The notes: generated by a model from the sequence alone, not told the origin. Shown: positions 53,710-63,246, counted from the stretch's first letter. The stretch is DNA of 64,000 bases from Erythrobacter oryzae (GCF_030271515.1 NZ_JASCXI010000002.1:744001-808000); one strand, 5' to 3'. A program made the numbers and translations.

Positions 53710-54567
53710 TCAGCCGTGGCGGTAGCCGAGGCTCGCGGGATCGCCGAGCGCGGTCTCGCCGAGCAGCAGCGGCGCGGGGCCGCGGGGGGCGACGGTGCCG
53801 ATGCGGTGCGCGGGGACGGGCAGCGCGGCGGCGGGCCGCGCGGTGAACAGCAACTCGTAATCATCGCCCCAGCGGATGCATTTTTGGAGCTGCGCCGGGT
53901 CGGCGACGGGTATCGCCTGCGGCTCAAGCGCGAGGGTCACTCCGCTCGCCTCGGCCAAGCGGAAGGCGTCGAGCAGCAGCCCGTCCGAGACGTCCATCAT
54001 CGCGGTGACGTGAGGAGCGAGCGCGCGGCCCTGGGCTAGGCGGGGGCAGGGGCGGTCGAAAGCGGCAAGGTGTTCGGGTGCGCCTTCGAAACCGAGCATC
54101 GCGCGGCCCACGGGTCCGGTGATCCAGACCCCGTCACCCGCCCGCGCGCCGCTCCGCGCCGGAACCGGAGTGAACGTCGCCCGCCCGATGGCCGTCAGGC
54201 CGAGGGCGCGCGGGCCTGCGGCAGCAATCGTGTCGCCGCCCAGCAGCGGGGTATCGAAGGCTTCCAGCGACTCGCGCAGCCCCTCGAGAAACCGCGCATC
54301 ATCGTGTCCCAGCGTATGCCCGAGCAGCACCCCCACCGGCTCCGCGCCCTTCGCTGCAAGGTCCGACAGATTGGTCGCGACCAGCTTCCACGCCACATCG
54401 GCCATGTCTGCATCGGCGCGGAAGTGGGTGCCCTCGGCCATCATGTCGTGGGTGACGACGAGGGTTTCGCTGCCGAGGTCGATCACCGCGCAATCGTCCA
54501 TCAGCCCACGCGCGCCCGGGTGGAGCGGCAGGGCGCGCAGGGCGGCGATGAAGTCGGGCTCGTTCAT
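53710..54567 (-). CDS. thiL: Thiamine-monophosphate kinase
   Basis: 285 aa (family about 310-330). The N-terminus lacks a few residues of the typical GEx(D/E) start. DDCAVIDLGSETLVVTHDMMAEGTHFR, ATNLSDLAAKGAEPVGVLL, LLGGDTIAAAG and MDVSDGLLLDA are the ThiL metal/ATP motifs. It converts thiamine monophosphate to the diphosphate cofactor. It lies downstream of nusB, separated by the palindromic repeats at 54576-54710. Confidence 0.93.
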   Translation of the reverse strand: MNEPDFIAALRALPLHPGARGLMDDCAVIDLGSETLVVTHDMMAEGTHFRADADMADVAWKLVATNLSDLAAKGAEPVGVLLGHTLGHDDARFLEGLRESLEAFDTPLLGGDTIAAAGPRALGLTAIGRATFTPVPARSGARAGDGVWITGPVGRAMLGFEGAPEHLAAFDRPCPRLAQGRALAPHVTAMMDVSDGLLLDAFRLAEASGVTLALEPQAIPVADPAQLQKCIRWGDDYELLFTARPAAALPVPAHRIGTVAPRGPAPLLLGETALGDPASLGYRHG

Positions 54568-54575
54568 CTTTGAGT

Positions 54576-54710
54576 CCCTCCCCGTTGCGCAGCAATGGGG
54601 AGGTGGCAGCCCGCAGGGCTGACGGAGGGGTAAGGTGAAGGGGCTAAACCCCTCCGACCGCGCTGACGCGCGGCCACCTCCCCATTCCTGCGGAACGGGG
54701 AGGGACTTGA
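54576..54710. repeat. Palindromic repeat family 1: two facing elements between nusB and thiL
   Basis: Two copies face each other. Hairpin A (54577-54603) has arms CCTCCCC/GGGGAGG and inner TTG/CAA around loop CGCAG. Hairpin B (54677-54703) has the same outer arms with inner TTC/GAA around CTGCG. They start exactly 100 nt apart. Between them lie the GCAGCCCGCAGGGCTG segment and GGAGGGGT/ACCCCTCC arms. The left element is nearly identical in reverse to 17547-17605. It resembles a BIME made of two inverted REP-like units. Confidence 0.85.
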
Positions 54711-54714
54711 GGGC

Positions 54715-55179
54715 TTACCGCGCGTCCTTGGCCACCGCATCGAGGATGCCGTTGACGAACTTGGCCTGCCCGTCGTCGAAGAAGGCCTTGGCGACCTCGA
54801 CATATTCGTTGATCGCCACCGGAGCGGGCACGTCGGCGCGGGCGAGCAGCTCGTAGGTTCCGGCGCGCAGGATCTGGAGCATAGTCTTGTCGAGCCGCGC
54901 GAGGCTCCAGCCGCTGGCGAGCTTGCTGGCGACAGCCGCGTCGATCTCGTCGCGGCGGGCATCGACCCCGCGCACGACATCGTCGAAGAACGGCACTTCG
55001 GCCTCGGCATATTCGGCCGCGTCGAAGGCGTCCTCGTCGATCGTGCGGCCCAGCCGGTGCTGGTGGAACTCGTCGAGCAGCCGGGCGATCGCGGTGCCCT
55101 CCATCTGCTGCTGATACAGCGCCTGCACGGCGGCAAGACGCGCGGCCGAGCGGGCCTTGGAGCGGGCGGGGTGGTTCAT
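54715..55179 (-). CDS. nusB: Transcription antitermination factor NusB
   Basis: 154 aa from ATG at 55179. SKARSAARLAAVQALYQQQM is the N-terminal NusB signature, and SLARLDKTMLQILRAGTYELL with INEYVEVAKAFFDDGQAKFVNGILD ends the helical bundle. NusB with NusE binds boxA RNA and supports rRNA transcription. ATG overlaps the hisD stop (ATGA), so it is translationally coupled to the histidine genes, as in other sphingomonads. Confidence 0.95.
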   Translation of the reverse strand: MNHPARSKARSAARLAAVQALYQQQMEGTAIARLLDEFHQHRLGRTIDEDAFDAAEYAEAEVPFFDDVVRGVDARRDEIDAAVASKLASGWSLARLDKTMLQILRAGTYELLARADVPAPVAINEYVEVAKAFFDDGQAKFVNGILDAVAKDAR

Positions 55180-56474
55180 CTGATCCTCAGTTCCACGGAC
55201 TTGGCGTGGGCGGGCAGCCCCTCGGCATGGGCGAGGGTGGCAGCGGCGGGGCCGATCGCAGCGAAGGACGCCGCATCGAGCCCCAGAAAGCTGGTGCGCT
55301 TCATGAAATCGAGCACCGAGAGCCCGCTCGAAAAGCGCGCGCGGCGACCCGTGGGCAGCACGTGGTTCGGCCCCGCGACATAATCGCCCACCGCCTCGGG
55401 CGTCATCCGGCCGAGGAAGATGCTTCCGGCATGGCGGATCGCGCCGAGGTAGGGCTCGGGATCGTCCACCGCGATCTCGACGTGTTCGGCGGCGAGGCGG
55501 TTGGCGAGCGCAGGGGCCTCGGCGAGCAGATCGTTGACCACGATCATCACCCCGTGCGCGTCCCAGCTGGCACGCGCCGTCTTGGCGGTCGAAAGCAGGC
55601 CGATCTGCAAGTCGATGCAATCCTCCACCTGCCGCGCGAAGCCCGCATCGTCGGTGATGAGGATCGACTGCGAGGTCGGGTCATGTTCGGCTTGCGAGAG
55701 GAGGTCGGCGGCGATCCAGTCGGGATCGTTCCTGCCATCGGCGATCACGAGGATTTCCGAAGGCCCGGCGACCATGTCGATGCCCACGACGCCGTAGAGC
55801 TGACGCTTGGCCTCGGCCACCCAGGCATTGCCGGGGCCGGTGATCACGTCGACGGGCTTGATCCGCTGCGTGCCATAGGCAAGCGCGCCCACCGCCTGCG
55901 CGCCGCCGACGCGCCAGATCTCGTCCACGCCAGCGATATGCGCGGCGGCGAGGACCATCGGGTTCGACTGGCCCTTGGGCGTCGGGGTGACGACCACCAG
56001 CCGCTCCACGCCCGCCACGCGCGCCGGAATGGCGTTCATCAGCAGCGAGGAGGGATAGGCCGCCCGCCCGCCCGGCACATAGAGCCCCGCCGCATCCACC
56101 GCTCGCCAGATCGCGCCGAGCCTGACGCCCACCGCGTCCACGTAGTCGCGGTTGGCCGGCAGCTGCGCCTCGTGATAGGCGCGGATTCGCGCGGCGGCGA
56201 GTTCGAGCGCCTCGCGCAGATCGGGCGCAAGCTCGTCATAGGCCTGCGCGCACCGCTCGCGGGTAATCACCCAGTCGCTGTCATCGACCAGCGCATAGCC
56301 GTCGAAGCGCTGGGTGTATTCCACAAGCGCCGCATCCCCGCGGCCCTTGACCGCCTGAAGGATGCCCGCAACCTGCCCCGCGACTTCACTGTCGGCCTCG
56401 CGCCGCGCGTTGACGATGCCGGCGAAGCGCTTCTCGAAATCGGGATCGAGCGTGGAGAGCAGTTTCACGGTCAT
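55176..56474 (-). CDS. hisD: Histidinol dehydrogenase
   Basis: 432 aa from ATG at 56474 ([17 protein letters not shown]). [56 protein letters not shown] and [14 protein letters not shown] are the family signatures. Zinc ligands and catalytic His follow in [13 protein letters not shown] and [13 protein letters not shown] context ([14 protein letters not shown]). It oxidises histidinol to histidine with NAD+, the last two steps of the pathway. It overlaps hisG and nusB by 4 nt each. Confidence 0.97.
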   Translation of the reverse strand: MTVKLLSTLDPDFEKRFAGIVNARREADSEVAGQVAGILQAVKGRGDAALVEYTQRFDGYALVDDSDWVITRERCAQAYDELAPDLREALELAAARIRAYHEAQLPANRDYVDAVGVRLGAIWRAVDAAGLYVPGGRAAYPSSLLMNAIPARVAGVERLVVVTPTPKGQSNPMVLAAAHIAGVDEIWRVGGAQAVGALAYGTQRIKPVDVITGPGNAWVAEAKRQLYGVVGIDMVAGPSEILVIADGRNDPDWIAADLLSQAEHDPTSQSILITDDAGFARQVEDCIDLQIGLLSTAKTARASWDAHGVMIVVNDLLAEAPALANRLAAEHVEIAVDDPEPYLGAIRHAGSIFLGRMTPEAVGDYVAGPNHVLPTGRRARFSSGLSVLDFMKRTSFLGLDAASFAAIGPAAATLAHAEGLPAHAKSVELRIR

Positions 56475-57163
56475 GCGGCGGCGGCTTTCATCGCGCGTTC
56501 CTCGGCCTCGCGGCGGAAGGCATCGACCAACGCGGCGACCCGGCGATCGGTCTTCAAGGCGGTGCGGTTGACGATCAGGCGCGCGGAAATCTCGAGGATC
56601 GTGGCCGTTTCGACCAGCCCGTTTTCGCGCAAGGTGGTGCCGGTGGAGACAAGGTCGACGATCTGGCGGGCGAGACCCAGCGAAGGCGCAAGCTCCATCG
56701 CGCCGTTCAGCTTGACGCATTCGGCCTGCACGCCTGCCGCCTCGAAATGGCGGCGGGTGAGGCTGGGATACTTCGTCGCGACCCGCAGGTGGCTGACGCT
56801 GGCGGCGTCTTCGGTGTCCGACGCCATCCGCGCCACGGACAAGCGGCACAGCCCGATGCCGAGATCGACCGGCGCGTAGAGGTCGGCGTAGTCGAATTCC
56901 TCGATCACGTCCGAGCCGACGATCCCCACCTGCGCCGCGCCGTGGGCGACGAAGGTCGCGACATCGAAGGCGCGCACGCGGATAAGGCGCATGTCGGGCC
57001 GGGTGGTGGCAAAGGCGAGCGCGCGGCTCTTGGGATTGTGGAAGTCGGCATCGGGCTCCAGCCCGGCGCGCGCCATGACGGGCAGCGCCTCGTCGAGGAT
57101 GCGCCCCTTGGGGACAGCGAAGGTGAGCTGTCCGATATTGTCGGGAAGGCCGAAGGTGTTCAT
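56471..57163 (-). CDS. hisG: ATP phosphoribosyltransferase (short form)
   Basis: 230 aa from ATG at 57163. [32 protein letters not shown] and the PRPP-binding segment [13 protein letters not shown] mark HisG. The short form lacks the regulatory C-terminal domain and needs HisZ, which is not in the window. It makes phosphoribosyl-ATP, the first committed step of histidine synthesis. First gene of the his-nus-thi-hpp run; divergent from DUF2332 with a 39-nt gap. Confidence 0.96.
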   Translation of the reverse strand: MNTFGLPDNIGQLTFAVPKGRILDEALPVMARAGLEPDADFHNPKSRALAFATTRPDMRLIRVRAFDVATFVAHGAAQVGIVGSDVIEEFDYADLYAPVDLGIGLCRLSVARMASDTEDAASVSHLRVATKYPSLTRRHFEAAGVQAECVKLNGAMELAPSLGLARQIVDLVSTGTTLRENGLVETATILEISARLIVNRTALKTDRRVAALVDAFRREAEERAMKAAAA

Positions 57164-57202
57164 GATCGGGGGCGCACTTAAGGGTCGGACGGGAAAAGGG
57201 CA

Positions 57203-58297
57203 ATGGGAATGGCGGCGAGCGAGGCGGGAATCATGGGTCTGGAAGACTTTACCGCCGCGCTCGAATGGCAGGCCCGCCATGCCGAGGAGAACGGCGCGCC
57301 CGCCACGGCCCGCGTGATCCGCGCGCTGGCAGGCGTGCGGGCGAGTGATACCGCGACCGGGCGGCGGATCGCGGGTTGGCAGGGCCTGACGCTCAAGGAC
57401 GCGATGCCGCTCAGGATCGCGGGCGGCTTTCACCATCTGGTGCTGACCGGCGCGGACGAGCGGCTGGGCGCGGTCTATTCTGGGGCGGTCACCGATCAGG
57501 CCGAGGTGGACGCGCTGGTGCTTGACCTTGCGCACCGCTTCGACGCGCGGCTGGCACCGTGGCTCGACGGTCCGCCGCAGACCAACGAGGCGGGGCGCTC
57601 TGCCAGCATCATGGCGGGGCTGTTGTGGCTGGCGCAGCGGGTGCGAGTCCCCCGGTTCGACCTGTTCGAGCTGGGCGCAAGTGCAGGGGTCAACACCATG
57701 ATCGACCGCTATTTCTTCCGCCTTGGGGCGACCGAAGTCGGGCCAGAGGCGTCGCCGATGCGGATTGTGCCCGATTGGCGTGGGTCGCCGCCGCCCGCGC
57801 CGCCTGCGGGCTTCGCGATCACCGGCGTCAAGGGCTGCGACATCGCTCCGATCAACCTTGCCGATCCCGATGCGGCGCTGCGCCTCAAGGCCTATGTCTG
57901 GCCTGACGCTGCCGAGCGCATGGCGCGGATCGATGCGGCAATTGCGCTGGCGGGTCAGCAGCCGCCCGATCTGGTCGCGGCCGATGCGGGCGATTTCGCC
58001 GCCGCCATGCTGGCGCGCCCCCGCGAGCCGGGGACAGCGCGAGTGATGTTCCATTCGATCATGTGGCAATACATGCCCGCCGCCACACAGGCCCGCATCA
58101 CCGCCGCCTTCGAGGCCGAGGGCGCTGCTGCGACTCCCGAAATTCCGCTCGGCTGGATCGCGCTGGAGACCGATCCAGCCACCTTCCGCCACGAATTGCG
58201 CGTGCGCCTGTGGGACGGGGAGGCGCATCGGGGCGAGGAGCATCTGCTGTCTCACGCCCACCCGCACGGGGCTTGGGTGGAGTGGCTCGCCGGCTAG
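57203..58297 (+). CDS. DUF2332 domain protein
   Basis: 364 aa with ATG at 57203; the ATG at 57209 has AAGGG at better spacing and may be the true start. Signatures are [31 protein letters not shown] (a SAM-loop-like ELGASAGVN) and [15 protein letters not shown]2332 is an uncharacterised, mainly actinobacterial and alphaproteobacterial family; the ELGASAGVN stretch suggests a methyltransferase-like fold, but this is inference. It is convergent with the next hydrolase gene; the two stop codons share the four bases CTAG. Confidence 0.85.
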   Translation: MGMAASEAGIMGLEDFTAALEWQARHAEENGAPATARVIRALAGVRASDTATGRRIAGWQGLTLKDAMPLRIAGGFHHLVLTGADERLGAVYSGAVTDQAEVDALVLDLAHRFDARLAPWLDGPPQTNEAGRSASIMAGLLWLAQRVRVPRFDLFELGASAGVNTMIDRYFFRLGATEVGPEASPMRIVPDWRGSPPPAPPAGFAITGVKGCDIAPINLADPDAALRLKAYVWPDAAERMARIDAAIALAGQQPPDLVAADAGDFAAAMLARPREPGTARVMFHSIMWQYMPAATQARITAAFEAEGAAATPEIPLGWIALETDPATFRHELRVRLWDGEAHRGEEHLLSHAHPHGAWVEWLAG

Positions 58298-59184
58298 CCC
58301 TCCAGAAAGGCCTCCATCGCCGCGTTCACCGCCTCCGGCGCTTCCCACGGGACGAAGTGCCCGCAGTCCGGCACCCGCACGATGGTGAGCGGGGCGATGA
58401 TCTCCTCCAGCCCGTCGAGGTTCTCGGGCGGCAGGGCGAGGTCGTCGAGCGCCCAGATCACCAGCGTCGGGATGGTCAGCTTGGGCAGGGCAGGCGGGGT
58501 CCATCCGGCGGGGATTTCGAACGGTGCATCCATCTCCGGCACGTCGATCGGGCTCGCGCGGTAGTAGTTGAGCATCCCGAAGGCGGCATCGCGGTTCTGC
58601 CAGTCGAGGAGGAGCTGGTCGCGCTCCTCGGGCTCCATTGCGCTGGGGCGATCCCACTTCACTTCCTTCAGCAGCAGTCCGGTGAGGCCGTGCTCCTTCA
58701 CCAGCGCGTCGTTGGCGGGGTCGCGGAAGCCGCGGATATACTGGCTCGCCGCGCGCTGGCCGGGGTGGGTGTAGAGCAGCTTCTGGAAGGTCACCGGGTG
58801 CGGCGCATTGGCGATGATCGCCTTGTTCACCCGCGCGTGCTGGCCGCCCAGCGCCACCCCCCAGGCAATCGCGCCGCCCCAGTCGTGGCCGACAATGGTG
58901 AAATGCGTGATCCCCAGCGTGTCGGCGAGGAGGAAAATGTCGCCGATCAGGTTGGCCGGGGCATAGGCCTCGACCGCTTGCGGCTTCGACGACCCGCGAT
59001 AGCCGCGCTGGTCGGGCGCAATGCAGCGGTAGCGGTCGGAGAAATGGCGGATCTGGTGGCGCCACGTCCGGTGGCTCTCCGGGAAGCCATGCAGGAAAAT
59101 CAGCACCGGGGCATCGACCGGGCCTTCGTCGACGATGTCGAGGTGAATGCCATTGGGCAGATGCACGCGCTTCAGGTCAAACAT
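58294..59184 (-). CDS. Alpha/beta hydrolase, epoxide-hydrolase-like
   Basis: 296 aa from ATG at 59184, overlapping the SDR stop (TGATG). [14 protein letters not shown] holds the oxyanion HGxP motif. The nucleophile elbow is [11 protein letters not shown] (Asp), which fits epoxide hydrolases or haloalkane/fluoroacetate dehalogenases, not Ser hydrolases. The acid is in ALDDLALP and the His in CGHFVPWE. A cap domain with tyrosines ([10 protein letters not shown]) would activate an epoxide. The substrate is unknown. Coupled to the SDR upstream. Confidence 0.85.
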   Translation of the reverse strand: MFDLKRVHLPNGIHLDIVDEGPVDAPVLIFLHGFPESHRTWRHQIRHFSDRYRCIAPDQRGYRGSSKPQAVEAYAPANLIGDIFLLADTLGITHFTIVGHDWGGAIAWGVALGGQHARVNKAIIANAPHPVTFQKLLYTHPGQRAASQYIRGFRDPANDALVKEHGLTGLLLKEVKWDRPSAMEPEERDQLLLDWQNRDAAFGMLNYYRASPIDVPEMDAPFEIPAGWTPPALPKLTIPTLVIWALDDLALPPENLDGLEEIIAPLTIVRVPDCGHFVPWEAPEAVNAAMEAFLEG

Positions 59185-59993
59185 CACTGCTGCTCCAGCT
59201 TGTCCATGTAGCCCTTGGCGACCATGCCCGCGACCTGATCGAACAGGGCATCGGGGGTGCGGCGCATCTCGCCCATGGCCAATTCCATGCCCTCGGCAAC
59301 GATGATCTCGCGCGTCCCTGCCGCGATGGCGTCGAGCATCTGGCGCGCGGCGACGTCGGCGGGGATGCCCTCGTCGATCGCCTTGTCGGAGCGGCCGCGC
59401 TGGGTGCCGTCGGCGTTGAGCGCATTCCGCGACACATTGGTCGCGACCGAGCCGGGGTAGATGGTGTGGACCGACACGCCGTTGATCGACAGCTCGGCCC
59501 GCAGCGCGTCGGCATAGCCCGCCAGCCCGAACTTGGCGGCCGAGTAAGCCGTGCGCATCGGCACCCCGACCTTGCCCGCGACCGAGGAAATGAACCCGAG
59601 CGCACCCGATCCGCGTGTCGCCATGTGGCCGATCAGCCCTTGCGTGAAGGCGATCTGGGCGAGCAGGTCGACCTCGATGATGTCGCGGTAGACCTGCATC
59701 GAGGTCTTCAAGGCGCGGCTGCGCTGCGAGATGCCGGCATTGGCAACGGCAATGTCGACGCCGCCCTTCCACGCGATGGCCTTGGCGGTTGCGTCAGCCA
59801 GAGCGGCCTCGTCGCGCACTTCGAAGGCAAGGATTAGGCTTTCGCCGCAATCCGCCGCAACCTCCTCAAGCCGCGCCGCATCGCGGCCCGAGAGCACCAC
59901 ATGCGCCCCCCGCTCCGCCAACCCGCGCGCGAGCGCCGCGCCGATGCCCGAAGATGCGCCGGTGATCCAAGCCACCTTGCCTGCAAAATCCAT
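59184..59993 (-). CDS. SDR family oxidoreductase
   Basis: 269 aa, ATG at 59993 after GGGAGAGAG. Complete classical SDR motifs: TGASSGIG (11-18), NAG, ISSVAG with the catalytic Ser and AYSAAKFGL with Tyr/Lys. The YPGSVATNV segment follows. It shares the family of the truncated gene at 1-570 but is a different protein. Cofactor preference is not clear: an acidic residue after the second strand is not obvious. It is coupled to the epoxide-hydrolase-like gene. Confidence 0.9.
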   Translation of the reverse strand: MDFAGKVAWITGASSGIGAALARGLAERGAHVVLSGRDAARLEEVAADCGESLILAFEVRDEAALADATAKAIAWKGGVDIAVANAGISQRSRALKTSMQVYRDIIEVDLLAQIAFTQGLIGHMATRGSGALGFISSVAGKVGVPMRTAYSAAKFGLAGYADALRAELSINGVSVHTIYPGSVATNVSRNALNADGTQRGRSDKAIDEGIPADVAARQMLDAIAAGTREIIVAEGMELAMGEMRRTPDALFDQVAGMVAKGYMDKLEQQ

Positions 59994-60042
59994 GTCTCTC
60001 TCCCTTTTGGCGAGAAGTAGCGGGCAGGCAGGCGGGGCGCAA

Positions 60043-60495
60043 TCAGGTTGCGATTGTAGACCGGATCATGGCGGCAAGCTCTACCGGGAACACGGCTTCG
60101 TGCCAGTTTTCCAGCTCGTCGAGCGTGAACCAGCGGTGCTGCGTCATCACCTTGCGTTCGAGTTCGGTATGCCCTGCCGTGTCGACCTTCGCTTGCGACA
60201 CGCGAACAAGAAAGAAGCGCTCGTCGGCCTGCACCGGCTCGCCTTCGACCGTGACGAATTCGGGGGTCATCCGCGCGATCTCGGGGCCAGGGTCGGCGGT
60301 GATGCCGGTCTCCTCGAAGAGCTCGCGCCGCGCCGCGTCCTCGAAGCTCTCGCCGGGATCGCACTCGCCCCCCGCCGTCACCCAGAAGGGCGGGCGGCCC
60401 GGCACGTCGAAGCGGAACATCAGCGCGCGGGTCTCGGCATCAAGCACGATGATCCGCGCCGCACGCCGCAGGCGCAGGTCGGGATTGAGCGCCAC
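60043..60495 (-). CDS. Nudix hydrolase
   Basis: 150 aa from GTG at 60495 with GGAGG ahead of it; a longer open frame exists but overlaps bolA. The Nudix box starts GECDPGESF and ends ARRELFEETGI near residues 48-70, matching G-x5-E-x7-R-E-U-x-E-E-x-G-U. Such enzymes cleave nucleoside diphosphates linked to another group. The substrate is unknown. It starts 1 nt after the bolA stop, on the same strand. Confidence 0.87.
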   Translation of the reverse strand: MALNPDLRLRRAARIIVLDAETRALMFRFDVPGRPPFWVTAGGECDPGESFEDAARRELFEETGITADPGPEIARMTPEFVTVEGEPVQADERFFLVRVSQAKVDTAGHTELERKVMTQHRWFTLDELENWHEAVFPVELAAMIRSTIAT

Positions 60496-60496
60496 C

Positions 60497-60763
60497 TTAC
60501 GCCTCCGGCACGCTCGCCTTGATCGCCACCGCATGGACCCGCTGCCCGACGATATCGCCCAGCGCCGCGATCACCGCGCGTTGGCGGGCGAGGCGGTTCA
60601 TCGGGGCGAACGCGGCCGCCTCGATCTCGATCGTGAAGTGCGATTCGCCCGAGCCGTCGTCGCCCATGTGGCCCGAGTGCTTGGCGGAGTCGTTGATGAT
60701 CGCGAGCCGTGTGGGCGCGAAGGCCTGGGTCAGGAGCGCATGCATTTCCTCGGCGACGGACAT
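60497..60763 (-). CDS. bolA: BolA/IbaG family protein
   Basis: 88 aa, ATG at 60763. The BolA fold is shown by ALLTQAFAPTRLAIINDSAKHSGH and SHFTIEIEAAAFAPMNRLARQRAVIAAL, with the conserved His of the iron-sulfur-binding loop (HSGH). Known partners are monothiol glutaredoxins; the pair traffics Fe-S clusters. It is divergent from the J-domain gene (79 nt) and coupled to the Nudix gene. Confidence 0.92.
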   Translation of the reverse strand: MSVAEEMHALLTQAFAPTRLAIINDSAKHSGHMGDDGSGESHFTIEIEAAAFAPMNRLARQRAVIAALGDIVGQRVHAVAIKASVPEA

Positions 60764-60842
60764 CGGATCTTTCCTTCTTTGCAAGCTTGCCGGGCCGGTT
60801 GGGTCTTGGAACTTGGGGTCGCAATCGCCATTCAGCACCCTT

Positions 60843-61436
60843 ATGCCTTCACCACGATTCCACGGCCGCGTCGAGAGCCCCGGGCGGACTTGCGAAGCCC
60901 CCGGCTGCCGCGAGGCGGGCGAATTCCGCGCGCCCGGGCGGCGGCCGCACGGATTCGACGGGCCGGGCGAGTGGCGCTGGTTCTGCCTCGATCACGTGCG
61001 CGAATTCAACGCCGGATATGACTGGTTCGAAGGCATGAGCGCCGAGGAGATTTTACGCGCGCAGTCGCCGATTGCGGGCTGGCAGACCGAAAGCAGGGTG
61101 TTCCGCCCCACGGCCGGCATTTCGGACGGCCCGCGCTGGGCCGACTATGCCGATCCCTTGGACGCGATCAGCGCCCGCGCGCGCGGCATAAAGTCGCGCG
61201 CCGAGCGCGAGGCGAAGGCGGCGATGTCGGGGCGGTTCTCCAAGGAAGAAGCAGCCGCGCTCGAAGTCATGGGGTTGGGCTCCGATACCGACCGCACACG
61301 CCTGCGCCGCCGCTATTCCGAACTCGTCCGCCGCTACCACCCCGACCGCAACGGCGGCGACCGCGCGCACGAGGCGCAGCTCACGGCTGTGGTCGATGCC
61401 TATCAGGTGCTGAAGAAAAGCGCCGCCTTCGCCTGA
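60843..61436 (+). CDS. DnaJ (J)-domain protein
   Basis: 197 aa from ATG at 60843 (MPSPRFHGRVESPGRTCEAPGC). The N-terminal part has a short Cys pair (CEAPGC) and WRWFCLDHVREFN, suggesting a small metal site. The J domain occupies about 130-195 with the catalytic HPD in RYHPDRNGGD. It should stimulate an Hsp70 (DnaK) ATPase. This layout is common in alphaproteobacteria; the client is unknown. It is convergent with the GNAT gene with a 4-nt gap. Confidence 0.9.
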   Translation: MPSPRFHGRVESPGRTCEAPGCREAGEFRAPGRRPHGFDGPGEWRWFCLDHVREFNAGYDWFEGMSAEEILRAQSPIAGWQTESRVFRPTAGISDGPRWADYADPLDAISARARGIKSRAEREAKAAMSGRFSKEEAAALEVMGLGSDTDRTRLRRRYSELVRRYHPDRNGGDRAHEAQLTAVVDAYQVLKKSAAFA

Positions 61437-61440
61437 GGTG

Positions 61441-61896
61441 TCACAGCATCCGGCGGAAGAACACGACCCGCTCGGTCTCTTCGAATCCCACGGCCTCGTG
61501 GAAGGCATGGCTGGCGGTGTTTTCAAGGAGGGCGTTGGAGGCCAGCTCTGTGCAGCCCTTGGCGCGGCCCCATTCGGCCACCGCCTCCACCAGCGCACGG
61601 CCCACGCCGGTGCCGCGCATTTCGGGGACGATGAAGGCGCCCTCGCCAAAGGCCACGGGCGAGGTGTCGCACCCGTCGACATAGTCGCGCCGGATGCTCG
61701 CTTCGACGAAGCCCAGCAGCGCGCCGCCATCGCCCTCGGCGACGAAGGCGATCTGGTCGGGGTCGCCGGAGAGGAAGGTGTCGGCAATCTCCCCGGCATG
61801 GGCGGCGGCGTCGTCATCGGGCCACAGGTCCGCGCGCATTGCGGACCACTCCGGCACGTCGGCAGCGGTGGCGGGACGGACGGTCACGGCGGGCAT
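61441..61896 (-). CDS. GNAT family N-acetyltransferase
   Basis: 151 aa. VTVRPATAADVPEWSAMRADLWPDD is a GNAT N-terminus, and the acetyl-CoA loop is FIVPEMRGTGVGRALVEAV (RGTGVGRAL). SHAFHEAVGFEETERVVFFRR resembles aminoglycoside 6'-acetyltransferase-type GNATs, but no resistance claim is made. The acceptor is unknown. It lies 24 nt downstream of the GST gene on the same strand. Confidence 0.88.
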   Translation of the reverse strand: MPAVTVRPATAADVPEWSAMRADLWPDDDAAAHAGEIADTFLSGDPDQIAFVAEGDGGALLGFVEASIRRDYVDGCDTSPVAFGEGAFIVPEMRGTGVGRALVEAVAEWGRAKGCTELASNALLENTASHAFHEAVGFEETERVVFFRRML

Positions 61897-61920
61897 GGGA
61901 TGCGGGTCTCCGGCAGAATG

Positions 61921-62577
61921 TCAGTCGCGCTCGGGCGCGGGCCCGAGTGGCCAGAAATGGCGATAGGGCCGCGCCCCGTCGACCGCGCGGGCGACCGAGG
62001 GGCGCGCCAGCAGCCGTGCGCGATAGGCGCGAAGGCGCGCGTGCGTCTCGGCGATGGGGTGCGTCCAGTCGGCGTAGAACAGCGCTGGCGCGGCGGCGCA
62101 ATCGGCCATGGTGAAGTCCTCGCCGCAGGCCCATTGCGCTTCGGGCAGGTTCGCTTCGAGCCACGCATAGACCGTATCGAGCGCCGCCTTGGCGCGGTCG
62201 ACCCGCGACGGGTCGGGCGTCGGCGTGACGAAGGGCAGATGCTCGCTCACGATCGCCTGCATGCCCGCCATCACGTGATTGTCGAACACCCGGTCCATGA
62301 AGCGCACCGCGAGCGCAGCGACGGGATCGGCCGGGATCAGGCGCGGGCCGGGGTGATGGAGATCGAGGTGCTCGATGATGATCGAGCTTTCGGCCACCGC
62401 CTTGCCGCCGTCGTCGATCACCGGGAACTTGCCCAGCGGCCAGAGCGCGGCAAGCTCGGACGCGTGCTCGGGATAATTCGGGCCGACCTGACGGAAGTCG
62501 TAAGCCAGCCCCTTCTCATCGAGCGCGATGGCGGCCTTCCAGGTGTAGGACGAGAAGGGGTGGCCGTAGAGGATCAT
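61921..62577 (-). CDS. Glutathione S-transferase family protein (1)
   Basis: 218 aa from ATG at 62577 (MILYGHPFSSYTWKAAIAL). A thioredoxin-like N-domain has SSYTW at the catalytic position (Ser or Tyr), the cis-Pro in GKFPVIDD and the ES pair in AESSIIIEHL. The C-terminal helical domain contains FTMADCAAAPALFYAD (N-capping box). Conjugates or reduces hydrophobic electrophiles with glutathione. It overlaps the upstream GST gene by 4 nt (ATGA). Confidence 0.88.
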   Translation of the reverse strand: MILYGHPFSSYTWKAAIALDEKGLAYDFRQVGPNYPEHASELAALWPLGKFPVIDDGGKAVAESSIIIEHLDLHHPGPRLIPADPVAALAVRFMDRVFDNHVMAGMQAIVSEHLPFVTPTPDPSRVDRAKAALDTVYAWLEANLPEAQWACGEDFTMADCAAAPALFYADWTHPIAETHARLRAYRARLLARPSVARAVDGARPYRHFWPLGPAPERD

Positions 62578-63224
62578 CCCGCCTGCTCCTGCGCCGCCTT
62601 GATGATCGCGGCGTCGATCCCGTTCGCTTGCGAATAGGCGGGGCGCTGGGTGATGCGCTCGACATAGGCGCGGAAAGCGGGTCGCTCGGGGATCGAGCCG
62701 AAGCGCAGGCCCCAGACGAACTGGCTGCCGACATATGTGTCGGCCATAGTGAAGCGGCTCCCCGCGATGAAGTCGTTGGCTGCGAGCCACTGGTCGAGCG
62801 CATCGAGCGTCAGCTCGAAGCTGCCGAAGCCTGCCATGCCGCTCTTGCCCTCGGGCACCTGCCAGCCCATCGCCTGCGCCACCACCGCCTGCTCCAGCGG
62901 CCCGGCGGCGAAGAACAGCCAGCGGAAATAGGCGGCCTTCTCGTGTGCGTCGGGCAGAAGGCCTTTGTCGGGGTGGGTTTCGGCGAGGTAGTGGTTGATC
63001 GCCGCGCATTCGGTGACGACGTGGTCGTGGCCGCCCCCATCCTTACCGGAATGGTGATGCACCAGGGCAGGAACCTTGTTCATCGGGTTGATCTGCTTGT
63101 AGGTTTCGGGGCGCGTGGCCCAGTCGAACACCACGTGCTCGTAATCCGCGCCCGCCTCGTGCAGCGCCCAGCGTGAGATCTGCCCGCGACTCATGGCGAC
63201 GGTGTAGAAGGTGAATTCGGCCAT
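62574..63224 (-). CDS. Glutathione S-transferase family protein (2)
   Basis: 216 aa. N-domain FYTVAMSRGQISRWALHEAGADYEH with Ser in the active-site loop, cis-Pro segment NKVPALVHH and TECAAINHYLAE. C-domain FTMADTYVGSQFVW carries the N-capping box. It is only distantly similar to the downstream GST (about the family average), so this is not a recent duplication. Stop overlaps the next gene's start. Confidence 0.87.
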   Translation of the reverse strand: MAEFTFYTVAMSRGQISRWALHEAGADYEHVVFDWATRPETYKQINPMNKVPALVHHHSGKDGGGHDHVVTECAAINHYLAETHPDKGLLPDAHEKAAYFRWLFFAAGPLEQAVVAQAMGWQVPEGKSGMAGFGSFELTLDALDQWLAANDFIAGSRFTMADTYVGSQFVWGLRFGSIPERPAFRAYVERITQRPAYSQANGIDAAIIKAAQEQAG

Positions 63225-63246
63225 TATGTCCTCTCCCTGACGCTCT

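Noticed and set aside
54576..54710. CRISPR-like array
   Set aside because: Repeats are inverted, only two units are present, and there are no regular spacers; a palindromic BIME-like element explains it.
61441..61896. Aminoglycoside acetyltransferase resistance gene
   Set aside because: Only general GNAT features are visible; no resistance-specific motif can be supported.
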